Assembly: GCA_002714565.1 (NCBI GenBank)
Contig: PAXU01000059.1
Coordinates: 1-5,636 of the forward strand
Length of the DNA stretch: 5,636 bases
Direction of reading: 5' to 3'
Origin: Rhodopirellula sp.
GTDB lineage: Bacteria > Planctomycetota > Planctomycetia > Pirellulales > Pirellulaceae
In this document: piece by piece, positions 1 to 5,387 of the stretch
How the letters are laid out: the number at the start of each line of letters is the position of its first letter
How positions within the stretch are numbered: the first letter of the stretch is position 1
The notes under the pieces: model-generated
Seen by the model: only the letters and a program-made list of their open reading frames with translations
What the model was told of the DNA's origin: nothing
Database searches by the model: none
Translations under genes and position numbers: made by a program

Positions 1-56
1 CAAAGTCGGATGAGGTAAAGAAATGATTTCCATCGGAGGGGTTCGGACTCTTTCAT
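1..56 (-). CDS. N-terminal fragment of a gene overlapping the trmB stop codon
   Basis: An open frame of 18 complete codons starts with ATG at 56 and runs off the window edge without a stop. Its ATG shares one base with the trmB stop codon (TAATG), an arrangement typical of translationally coupled genes. The visible start reads MKESEPLRWKSFLYLIRL: a short charged head, then a hydrophobic and aromatic stretch (FLYLI) that could begin a membrane segment. No Shine-Dalgarno sequence is visible just upstream, which fits reinitiation by ribosomes finishing trmB. The piece is far too short to assign a family. The frame could be open by chance, since 18 codons is little evidence; the overlap geometry is the main support. 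Confidence 0.45.
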   Translation of the reverse strand, partial: MKESEPLRWKSFLYLIRL

Positions 57-697
57 TACGAAAGGATGAATTGACTGCGGTAGACGGGGATATCGTTCTT
101 TCGCATCCGTCTTTCAAAGTGTGTTCGGTAATCCAAGTCGTGTTTAGCAGTTTTTTCTTCTACTGCCTTTGGGCCGCTGAGTTCCGGAAAGCCCTCGAGC
201 AACTCTAAGGTTACATCAAAGTATTCTTTTACATCTGTCCAGAAGTGCAAGATTCCATTCGGTATGAGGCAACGAATGATGTCCGTGACGAACGACTCAT
301 TCATGACGCGCCGTTTTCGATGACGAGCTTTCCACCAGGGGTCTGGGAAGTATACGTGAATGGCGGCGACAATATTATTCGCAATATGCTTTGAGATAAA
401 CCCAAGTGCATCGCCCTGCAGCATAAAAGCGTTTGCCTGTTCTTGTCGCGCTAGGCGCGATGCACAGTGCTTTGCATATTTTCGAGCGATTTCAATGCCA
501 AGAAAATTTCGCTCCGGATGATCAACGGAAGCCGTCTGCATAAAGAGACCTTTCCCGCTGCCAACCTCTATTTCGAGAGGTTGTTGCTGGGTAAAGAAAT
601 CTGCGACAGTACATTCGTCGGTCAGATCTTCGATTTCAGCATAGTATGGGCTCAGATCCAGAGTTGGATTAAGTTTTCTTAATGCACGTCGTCCCAA
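56..697 (-). CDS. trmB: tRNA (guanine-N7-)-methyltransferase TrmB
   Basis: This cytoplasmic enzyme uses S-adenosylmethionine to methylate N7 of guanosine 46 in the tRNA variable loop. The 213-residue protein is normal in length for bacterial TrmB. Visible motifs are the SAM-binding loop LEIEVGSGKG (residues 41-50), the acidic strand end GIEI (67-70), QGDAL (94-98), the family signature VYFPDPWWKARHRKRR (115-130), a WTD near 153-155, and the C-terminal YRTHFERR (190-197), matching the conserved T-x-F-E element that contacts the substrate. The start is TTG: an in-frame TGA lies only two codons upstream, no ATG occurs before residue 53 (after the SAM loop), and a GAGGTGAG ribosome site precedes the TTG. 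It follows fabZ by 31 bases and overlaps the next gene by one base, so it is probably read in one operon. Family assignment is very secure. Confidence 0.96.
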   Translation of the reverse strand: MGRRALRKLNPTLDLSPYYAEIEDLTDECTVADFFTQQQPLEIEVGSGKGLFMQTASVDHPERNFLGIEIARKYAKHCASRLARQEQANAFMLQGDALGFISKHIANNIVAAIHVYFPDPWWKARHRKRRVMNESFVTDIIRCLIPNGILHFWTDVKEYFDVTLELLEGFPELSGPKAVEEKTAKHDLDYRTHFERRMRKNDIPVYRSQFILS

Positions 698-699
698 TG

Positions 700-707
700 C
701 TCACCTC
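700..707 (-). promoter_or_regulatory. Ribosome binding site of trmB, fixing a TTG start
   Basis: On the minus strand GAGGTGAG lies directly before CA-TTG, with the AGG core six bases from the start codon. It is one of only two clear Shine-Dalgarno sequences in the window. It supports the unusual TTG start of trmB, which the stop codon two triplets upstream also forces. Confidence 0.7.
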
Positions 708-718
708 GTCATTGCATC

Positions 719-728
719 CGGTTAACCG
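719..728. repeat. Perfect 10-bp palindrome between fabZ and trmB
   Basis: CGGTTAACCG reads the same on both strands and abuts the fabZ stop codon. It has no loop and no following T-run, so it is not a terminator. It may be chance, or a small protein-binding or processing site in the 31-base fabZ-trmB spacer. Confidence 0.3.
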
Positions 729-1250
729 TCATTCGGGTCTTGCAAGTGCTGCTTTTAGGGCAGCGAGGGGTAATGGAATACCTCGGAGCGTTCCTTCGCA
801 GGCAATTTCACCGTTAACGATGCATTGGAAGTCACAGACAACCATGCGCTGCCGCCGCACTCTTGTAAGTCTGCATATGACGATTAGGCGATCACCAGGT
901 AGAACTGCTTCGCGAAAACGGACGTTATCCAGCCCACCGAAACCAACCATATCGGCTCCGGATACATCCAGATACTGACAGATAAAACTACAAAGCTGAG
1001 CAGCTGCTTCCAGCTGAATAACGCCGGGCATTAGGGGTATATTTGGCATATGCCCCCGCACCCAAAACTCATCTTCGGTGATGTCTTTATAACCGACGAT
1101 AGTCAGCGACTCTTCATCGAGATATACCACAGCACTGAGCTGTTCCATTTCAAACCGCTGTGGATTGTGCTTAGCAATCTCATCGCGATCTGCAATTACA
1201 TTTTCCATGTCGATCTGGTCGAGATCCACCAGGAATTCTTTGGCGACCAC
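729..1250 (-). CDS. fabZ: 3-hydroxyacyl-ACP dehydratase, FabZ/FabA-like hotdog fold
   Basis: The enzyme removes water from (3R)-hydroxyacyl-ACP to give trans-2-enoyl-ACP in type II fatty-acid elongation. The hotdog-fold signature is RGHMPNIPLMPGV (residues 65-77), containing the catalytic His67, followed by QLEAAAQL (79-86) with the catalytic acid Glu81. GFGGLDNVRFREAVLPGD (103-120) is the conserved substrate-tunnel strand region. At 173 residues it is somewhat longer than E. coli FabZ (151), mainly from an N-terminal lead-in with HNPQRFEMEQL (28-38), which I associate with planctomycete homologs from memory. The start is GTG at 1250, with only a weak purine stretch upstream; Met15 is a possible alternative but would remove family-like sequence. 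It lies 59 bases after the small basic gene and 31 bases before trmB, so co-transcription is likely. The FabZ/FabA superfamily call is secure; FabZ rather than FabA is inferred from the short length and motif spacing. Confidence 0.9.
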   Translation of the reverse strand: MVAKEFLVDLDQIDMENVIADRDEIAKHNPQRFEMEQLSAVVYLDEESLTIVGYKDITEDEFWVRGHMPNIPLMPGVIQLEAAAQLCSFICQYLDVSGADMVGFGGLDNVRFREAVLPGDRLIVICRLTRVRRQRMVVCDFQCIVNGEIACEGTLRGIPLPLAALKAALARPE

Positions 1251-1309
1251 TTTGGATACCCTTGTGTTTGTAAAATTCTTACCTAGGCAGAATTGCTACG
1301 CGGCGAGCA

Positions 1310-1408
1310 CTAAGTCCGGATTTTCTTTCGTTTTGCTTTGCGAGCCTTTGCATTGGCCGGACGGCTACCGTGATTTGCTTTTTTGAGTTTGCGACGAGGT
1401 TTGGTCAT
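1310..1408 (-). CDS. 32-residue highly basic protein, bL37-like ribosomal protein candidate
   Basis: The frame runs ATG to TAG and encodes 32 residues, with 9 Lys, 6 Arg, one His and no acidic residue. It begins MTKPRRKLKK, has the central motif ANHGSRPANA (residues 11-20), then a run of basic and alanine residues ending KKIRT. A clear Shine-Dalgarno sequence (AGGTGAG) sits five bases before the ATG, one of the best initiation sites in the window. Composition and size match tiny rRNA-binding ribosomal proteins. The KKANHG-x-RP core resembles what I remember of actinobacterial 50S protein bL37, which has KANHGKRP; I could not align it here. If correct, the product would sit in the large ribosomal subunit bound to 23S rRNA. 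It lies 59 bases upstream of fabZ, with trmB further on. That the gene is real I consider likely; the bL37 relationship is an inference. The alternative is a lineage-specific nucleic-acid-binding peptide. Confidence 0.8.
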   Translation of the reverse strand: MTKPRRKLKKANHGSRPANAKARKAKRKKIRT

Positions 1409-1413
1409 TGCTA

Positions 1414-1420
1414 CTCACCT
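1414..1420 (-). promoter_or_regulatory. Ribosome binding site of the small basic gene
   Basis: AGGTGAG on the minus strand ends five bases before the ATG at 1408. It is stronger than anything ahead of nagB, purF, proB or fabZ, as expected for a highly translated ribosomal-type gene, and it supports this tiny frame being translated. Confidence 0.65.
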
Positions 1421-1459
1421 GTTGATTAAGGAGTTATTTAGTTGATCAACCTATATAGG
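1421..1459 (-). promoter_or_regulatory. Promoter-like region with tandem palindromes before the small basic gene
   Basis: Two perfect 10-bp palindromes sit end to end sharing one base: GTTGATCAAC (1441-1450) and CCTATATAGG (1450-1459). The GTTGAT half-site recurs as GTTGATTAA at 1421, exactly 20 bp from GTTGATCAA at 1441, which is about two helical turns. TATATA inside the second palindrome is a plausible minus-strand -10 element about 45 bases before the ATG. I see no good -35 hexamer at the right distance. A repressor or activator overlapping the promoter is possible, but function is inferred only from the arrangement. Confidence 0.35.
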
Positions 1460-1494
1460 AATCAAGTATTTTAGACTAACACGGCCATGAGAAT

Positions 1495-1514
1495 CTGCCA
1501 ATAAGTTTAGGCAG
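1495..1514 (-). terminator. Weak hairpin just after proB
   Basis: CTGCC and GGCAG form a five-bp stem around a 10-base loop, beginning three bases past the proB stop codon. The position suits a transcript end, but there is no T-run after it, so it is at best a weak or factor-dependent terminator or an mRNA 3' end structure. Confidence 0.25.
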
Positions 1515-1517
1515 GAT

Positions 1518-2651
1518 CTACATCGCGATATTATCTCTATGCACGACTTCTTCATAAGGGCGGTAACCGAGTGTCTCAAGGATCCGATCAGAACTCAGGC
1601 CCTTTATCTGCTGCACTTCCGAGGCGTCGTAATTCGTTAATCCACGCGCAATTTCATTGCCGTCCATGTCAATAATCAGGACGGCGTCGCCCTTAGTGAA
1701 TTCACCATCCACCGCAGTAATTCCAATCGACAAGATGCTGCCACCCTGTTTACTCACGGCCTCGCACGCGCCTTGATCCAGGGCAATGGAGCCACGAGGC
1801 TGTGCAGAAAATCGAAGCCATCGTTTCCATGACGACATCGTTTCGCTTTTTGCCATGAATAAGGTTCCTACATCATTTCCAGCAAGGATGTCGATTAGCA
1901 CATTATCAACCTTACCGTTGGCGATGATCATGTTTTCACCGGCATTCGTTATAACGGTCGCAGCATCAAGCTTGCTGGCCATTCCACCTCGAGAGAGCTG
2001 GTTGTGTTGATCATGAACAAATTCCCCACTTGCCGATGCAATATCTTTAACAAGGGGGATGCGCCTGGTGGATTCTTCATCCGGTGGCCCATCGAACAGC
2101 CCATCAACGTTTGAAAGGATGATGAGTAGGTCGGCACCGACCAGATTGGAAACAAGTGCGGCGAGGCGATCATTATCCCCAAAAGTTGTTTTTAGCTCAT
2201 CGACCGAAACCGTGTCGTTTTCATTTACGATCGGGATGATCCCGATATCCAGCAACGAGAGCAATGTGTTTCTGACATTCAGGTAACCAGCTCTATCATC
2301 CAGATCTTTTGCAGTTAAGAGGACTTGAGCAGCAGTGCGATCATGGTCGCTGAAAACCTGCTCATACTCTTTCATCAGAGCAGTTTGACCAACGGCCGCA
2401 ACGGCTTGCAACCGACTAAGGTCTGACGGCCGGTTTGTCAGGCCAAGCTTACCCATCCCGGCACCAACCGCCCCGCTACTGACGAGAATCACGTCTTTGC
2501 CCGCGACACCGATTTGATGTAACTGGAGTGCTAAGTGATGAATTCGATTGAGGTTTAGTTGTCCATCATCGCCAGTGAGGACGCGCGTACCAACTTTGAC
2601 CACAATTCTTTTTGCGGCAGCGGCGATCTCTTGTCTAACAAGGTCAGTCAT
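1518..2651 (-). CDS. proB: Glutamate 5-kinase with C-terminal PUA domain
   Basis: ProB phosphorylates L-glutamate with ATP to gamma-glutamyl phosphate, the first and usually proline-inhibited step of proline synthesis. The 377 residues match the long bacterial form (E. coli 367). The amino-acid kinase domain (about 12-265) shows VVKVGTRVLT (17-26), LVSSGAVGAG (56-65), the glutamate-binding NENDTVSVDEL (143-153), FGDNDRLAALV (157-167), LSNVDGLF (179-186) and SRGGMASK (220-227), where the more usual GTGGM reads SRGGM. The PUA domain follows (about 285-365), and the C-terminus LGYRPYEEVVHRDNI is typical. The start is the ATG at 2651; no Shine-Dalgarno sequence is visible. The partner gene proA is not adjacent; proB stands alone between purF and the small basic gene with spacers of 171 and 109 bases, so it probably has its own promoter. 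Identification is secure. Confidence 0.97.
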   Translation of the reverse strand: MTDLVRQEIAAAAKRIVVKVGTRVLTGDDGQLNLNRIHHLALQLHQIGVAGKDVILVSSGAVGAGMGKLGLTNRPSDLSRLQAVAAVGQTALMKEYEQVFSDHDRTAAQVLLTAKDLDDRAGYLNVRNTLLSLLDIGIIPIVNENDTVSVDELKTTFGDNDRLAALVSNLVGADLLIILSNVDGLFDGPPDEESTRRIPLVKDIASASGEFVHDQHNQLSRGGMASKLDAATVITNAGENMIIANGKVDNVLIDILAGNDVGTLFMAKSETMSSWKRWLRFSAQPRGSIALDQGACEAVSKQGGSILSIGITAVDGEFTKGDAVLIIDMDGNEIARGLTNYDASEVQQIKGLSSDRILETLGYRPYEEVVHRDNIAM

Positions 2652-2822
2652 CGGTGTTTGATTTAATGATGGATGTGGCGGGAAACAACGTCACCACTTG
2701 CACTATGACTGACAAATTCTGGATGTGCAAAAGCCTAAATCGGCATTCAACGTGATTTATAGAATTGCCGTCATACACACAGGAATCATATGTGGTATTG
2801 GGAAACAGCGACGCAAGTGAAA
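2652..2822. other. purF-proB spacer with an inverted repeat
   Basis: This 171-base gap has no convincing gene. It contains an inverted repeat TTGCAC (2698-2703) and GTGCAA (2725-2730), centred about 63 bases upstream of the proB start, which could be an operator or a leader stem with a 21-base loop. No strong intrinsic terminator for purF is present, and no consensus promoter stands out. Confidence 0.4.
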
Positions 2823-4409
2823 TCACACGCTGCTGATTTCATATGTACGAGAGTCGGTGCCGCCGTTTTCGCAGTTGTTAAGTGCGATTTCGTACAACTG
2901 TTGGCCGACGGCAGTCGGGTAAGCACCAGTGATGCATGCCTGACATAACTCCGCGCTCGTATAACCAATCGAGCGAGCGATGGATTCAACTGGTAAATAC
3001 CGCAGTGAATCTGCCTGAAGTTGCGTAGCCATTGCCTGCTGAACTTCGAGGGTAAGCGGCCCACCGTTGAGGAATTTTGGTGCAAACAATTCACTGACCG
3101 TCGACATATCAATGCCGTAGAAGCAAGGTGCGACGATTGGTGGGCATGCAACGCGTACATGAATCTCGCGAGCACCACCAAGCTCCCGAATTCTACCTAG
3201 CAGCACTTTCATCGTGGTGGAACGAACGATTGAGTCTTCTACTAAAATGACACGTTTGCCTTCGAGCACTTCGCGCAATGGTGTGTACTTGGTTTCCGCT
3301 TTTTTCCGCCGCCCTTGTCCACCTTCGATAAATGTACGTCCAGAGTAACGATTTCGGATGAGACCTTCGCGACATGGTACGCCAAGCTCGTAAGCCATAC
3401 TGTCCGCAGCAGCCTTGCTGGTGTCCGGCACCGGTACAACAATGGTGTCATCGTCGATCGTTATGATCCCCTCATCCTGTTCGATTCGAGCAAGTTCTGC
3501 CCCGAGTGCTGTACGGGACATGTATACCGATCTGTCGTCTAGCGTACTAGCGACATTTGCAAAATAGATCCACTCGAAGAAGCAGTGTCGTCGACCTGGG
3601 GTTTCAGCAAATTGTTCGATATTAAATTCACCATCAACGATGGTAATGGCATGACCAGGTTCAAGTGACTTGATCTCATCACTATCAAACCCAACATTTA
3701 ACAGGGCAACACTCTCGCTGGCAGCAGCAAACAACGGACCTCGCTTAGCATAGCACAGCGGTTTGATACCTAATGGATCGCGAGCAACCAGCATATCACC
3801 CTGGGCGTTTAGCAGAACGATGCAATAAGCGCCATCAAATCGTTGGCTCACATTTCGCATCACTTCGATTAACGTTGGATTGCGGTCACCCGACATTTCG
3901 CGGCTTAGCTCGTGCATCACGATCTCCGTGTCGGTTTCCCGAGCCAGATGATGATTGTCATCGCTAAGCAACCTATCTCTAAGTTGTGGGTAGTTTGCTA
4001 ACTGCCCGTTAAAGGCAAAGCTAAACCACTTGTGTTTCTGAATGTGATGTCTTTCGAACGGTTGAGCATAGGAACGGTCTTCCTGTCCACATGTTGCATA
4101 ACGCACGTGTCCGATTGCGGCACACCCGGCGTATTCCTGCATCAAGGCTTCGCTCTTACCGCGATGTGAGAGTCGGAACACTTCGTGTACGGTTCCGATA
4201 TCCTTGTGCGTGTCAATCAGCTGATCGCGCGAATTACTGAAGCTCGTGATTCCAGCGGCGAGTTGGCCACGGTTTTGAATATCCAGCAACATGCGCGGCA
4301 TGAGCCGTGAGATTTCTTCCGCCCCTTGTTCTACACAAAGGTCGCTCAATTCACCGCCTGGCAGGTGATAAACGGCAGCAACGCCACACTCGTGATGAAG
4401 TTCACTCAT
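2823..4409 (-). CDS. purF: Amidophosphoribosyltransferase, 4Fe-4S type with propeptide
   Basis: PurF transfers ammonia from glutamine to PRPP, giving 5-phosphoribosylamine, the first committed step of purine synthesis. The 528 residues hold an N-terminal class II glutaminase domain (about 8-265) and a phosphoribosyltransferase domain (about 290-475). The nucleophile is Cys8, so a seven-residue propeptide (MSELHHE) must be removed; an in-frame TAG two codons upstream fixes the ATG. Glutaminase motifs are GHVRYAT (100-106), FNGQL (133-137) and RETDTE (157-162). The transferase domain has VPVPDTS (325-331), RNRYSGRTF (352-360) and the PRPP loop [10 protein letters not shown] (390-399). Four cysteines at 276, 429, 489 and 492 ([15 protein letters not shown]) match the 4Fe-4S ligands of Bacillus-type PurF, predicting oxygen sensitivity. 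Odd features are Ser397 where Gly is usual and NRGQLAAG in place of HRGQESAG. No Shine-Dalgarno sequence is visible. The family is secure; a divergent paralog beside a canonical PurF elsewhere cannot be excluded. Confidence 0.95.
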   Translation of the reverse strand: MSELHHECGVAAVYHLPGGELSDLCVEQGAEEISRLMPRMLLDIQNRGQLAAGITSFSNSRDQLIDTHKDIGTVHEVFRLSHRGKSEALMQEYAGCAAIGHVRYATCGQEDRSYAQPFERHHIQKHKWFSFAFNGQLANYPQLRDRLLSDDNHHLARETDTEIVMHELSREMSGDRNPTLIEVMRNVSQRFDGAYCIVLLNAQGDMLVARDPLGIKPLCYAKRGPLFAAASESVALLNVGFDSDEIKSLEPGHAITIVDGEFNIEQFAETPGRRHCFFEWIYFANVASTLDDRSVYMSRTALGAELARIEQDEGIITIDDDTIVVPVPDTSKAAADSMAYELGVPCREGLIRNRYSGRTFIEGGQGRRKKAETKYTPLREVLEGKRVILVEDSIVRSTTMKVLLGRIRELGGAREIHVRVACPPIVAPCFYGIDMSTVSELFAPKFLNGGPLTLEVQQAMATQLQADSLRYLPVESIARSIGYTSAELCQACITGAYPTAVGQQLYEIALNNCENGGTDSRTYEISSV

Positions 4410-4469
4410 CGACTAATCGGTGCTATTCCACAAACAGGTATGGGAGGGGGAAATAGAAAAGCATCACGC

Positions 4470-4538
4470 TTGAGCATCCAACTCAAAGGTCTATCAGAGA
4501 AAGTTGCCGTGCTAACCTATGAGCATCCATTACTCAAG
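4470..4538. repeat. Paired dyad repeat TGAGCATCCA-(TT)-ACTCAA upstream of purF
   Basis: TGAGCATCCA occurs at 4471-4480 and 4521-4530, exactly 50 bp apart, each followed by ACTCAA (with two extra T bases in the second copy). Each unit is itself a dyad: TTGAG/CTCAA in the first (4470-4486), TGAG/CTCA in the second (4521-4537). Two copies of an imperfect dyad, 60-130 bases ahead of the purF start, look like operator sites or leader stem-loops. The repeats are seen directly; regulation is inference. Confidence 0.45.
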
Positions 4539-4623
4539 CATCGGACAAAGATCTGACTTACCCCTCCTTGGGACTCATCCATGAACACCTGCATTCTATG
4601 GCCGCGGTCCGATTTACTCAAGC
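4531..4623. repeat. Ten-base direct repeat TTACTCAAGC with flanking inverted 7-mers
   Basis: TTACTCAAGC occurs at 4531-4540 and 4614-4623. The first copy is followed directly by ATCGGAC and the second preceded directly by GTCCGAT, so the two copies flank an inverted pair. The first copy overlaps the second dyad described for 4470-4538. In the minus-strand transcript the 7-mers could pair over a 59-base loop. Meaning unknown. Confidence 0.4.
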
Positions 4624-4652
4624 GAATGCAATGTCACCAGTGCCATCTCAAG

Positions 4653-5387
4653 TCAAATGTTTAGTCGGGCTGCCGCGGCCTTATCGAGAATGAATGTGAT
4701 TTTCGAGTGATTCTGAAGTGCACTGGCAGTGCATTGTGTAGATACGTCACCTTGAACTGCATCGCTTACCGCAGCAGATTTGCCTTCGCCATTGGCTACA
4801 AGAATGATTTCCCGTGCTTCAAGAATGGTGCCGACACCCATAGTGATTGCCTGTCGTGGCACATCGTCAATCGATTCAAAGAAACGGGCATTATCTCTAA
4901 TGGTCTGCTCTTCCAGGTCGACGACACGTGTTCTGGAATCCAGAGCGCTACCAGGTTCGTTAAATGCGATGTGACCATCCGAGCCAATACCAAGTATTTG
5001 CAAGTCGATTCCGCCGGCATTGTGAATTGCTTGTTCATAAGACAAAGCCATGGCAGCGATGTCCTCAGCAATGCCACTGGGAACATGCGTGCGTACGATT
5101 TCAATATTGATGTGGTCAAACAGGTTTTGATTCATAAACGTCCGGTAACTTTGTGCGTGCTCCGGATTAAGTCCGAGATACTCGTCCAAGTTAAATGACG
5201 TGACGTTTGCGAAATCCAAATCCTCTTCCTGATGCATCCGAATTAATTCTTTGTATAGCCCGACCGGTGAACTGCCTGTAGCTAACCCCAAGACAGAATC
5301 AGGCTTCATGCGAATTTGATCAGATACCAACTGCGCGGCATGCTTACTCAGGTCTTCATAGCTGTCATACGTATGAATTTGGATCAT
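4653..5387 (-). CDS. nagB: Glucosamine-6-phosphate deaminase NagB
   Basis: NagB converts glucosamine-6-phosphate to fructose-6-phosphate and ammonia, feeding amino sugars (chitin or peptidoglycan derived) into glycolysis. At 244 residues it matches the short Bacillus-type enzyme (about 242) rather than E. coli (266). Motifs are the phosphate-binding LATGSSPVGLY (35-45), FNLDEY (65-70) with the catalytic base Asp68, and GIGSDGHIAFNEPGS (133-147) with Asp137, His139 and Glu144. These correspond to E. coli Asp72, Asp141, His143 and Glu148 at a constant offset of four. MGVGTI (183-188), NGEGKSAAV (199-207) and TASALQNHSK (220-229) complete the fold. The E. coli C-terminal extension carrying Tyr254 is missing and Lys160 is replaced by Val156, so GlcNAc-6-phosphate activation is probably absent (inference). 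The ATG at 5387 has no Shine-Dalgarno sequence; the leader just before it is A/T-rich. nagA is not in the window. Identification is secure. Confidence 0.96.
   Translation of the reverse strand: MIQIHTYDSYEDLSKHAAQLVSDQIRMKPDSVLGLATGSSPVGLYKELIRMHQEEDLDFANVTSFNLDEYLGLNPEHAQSYRTFMNQNLFDHINIEIVRTHVPSGIAEDIAAMALSYEQAIHNAGGIDLQILGIGSDGHIAFNEPGSALDSRTRVVDLEEQTIRDNARFFESIDDVPRQAITMGVGTILEAREIILVANGEGKSAAVSDAVQGDVSTQCTASALQNHSKITFILDKAAAARLNI

Larger units (their letters stand above)
4410..4652. other. nagB-purF spacer carrying short repeats (purF leader)
   Basis: No gene is seen in these 243 bases. Besides the repeats listed separately, there is an inverted repeat GCATTC (4591-4596) and GAATGC (4624-4629) starting 24 bases past the nagB stop, enclosing a CCGCGG core, and an inverted pair ATCGGAC (4541-4547) and GTCCGAT (4607-4613). 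None is followed by a T-run, so none is a convincing terminator. A pyrimidine-rich stretch (minus-strand TTTCCCCCTCCC) lies about 30-40 bases before the purF ATG. I do not recognise a purine riboswitch or a PurR box. The purF promoter is presumably here but cannot be pinpointed. Confidence 0.4.

Noticed and set aside
36..56. T-loop-like GGTTCGGACTC suggesting a tRNA end
   Set aside because: The stem needs two G-U pairs, only about 36 bases lie upstream in the window, and no anticodon or D-arm can be drawn.
682..978. 98-codon plus-strand frame opposite fabZ
   Set aside because: Antisense to a conserved dehydratase, with Arg/Thr/Ser-rich shadow composition and no family resemblance.
1274..1294. 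AATTCT/AGAATT hairpin between the small basic gene and fabZ as a terminator
   Set aside because: The stem is A/T-dominated and followed by only two or three T bases; more likely chance in a short operon spacer.
2729..2744. GCC-GATTTA-GGC followed by TTTT (minus strand) as a purF terminator
   Set aside because: Only a three-bp stem, too weak for intrinsic termination, and about 80 bases past the stop codon.
2786..3181. 131-codon minus-strand frame overlapping the 3' end of purF
   Set aside because: It is an alternate frame of the conserved PurF transferase domain, rich in Ser, Arg and Leu without motifs; nothing supports translation.
4559..4571. Strong Shine-Dalgarno-like AAGGAGGGG on the minus strand
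   Set aside because: The nearest downstream ATG is more than 20 bases away and its frame stops after two codons, so no gene follows it.
4707..5198. 163-codon plus-strand frame opposite nagB
   Set aside because: It lies wholly antisense to a gene with all catalytic motifs intact, has no recognisable domain or ribosome site, and its cysteine-rich composition is typical of a shadow frame.
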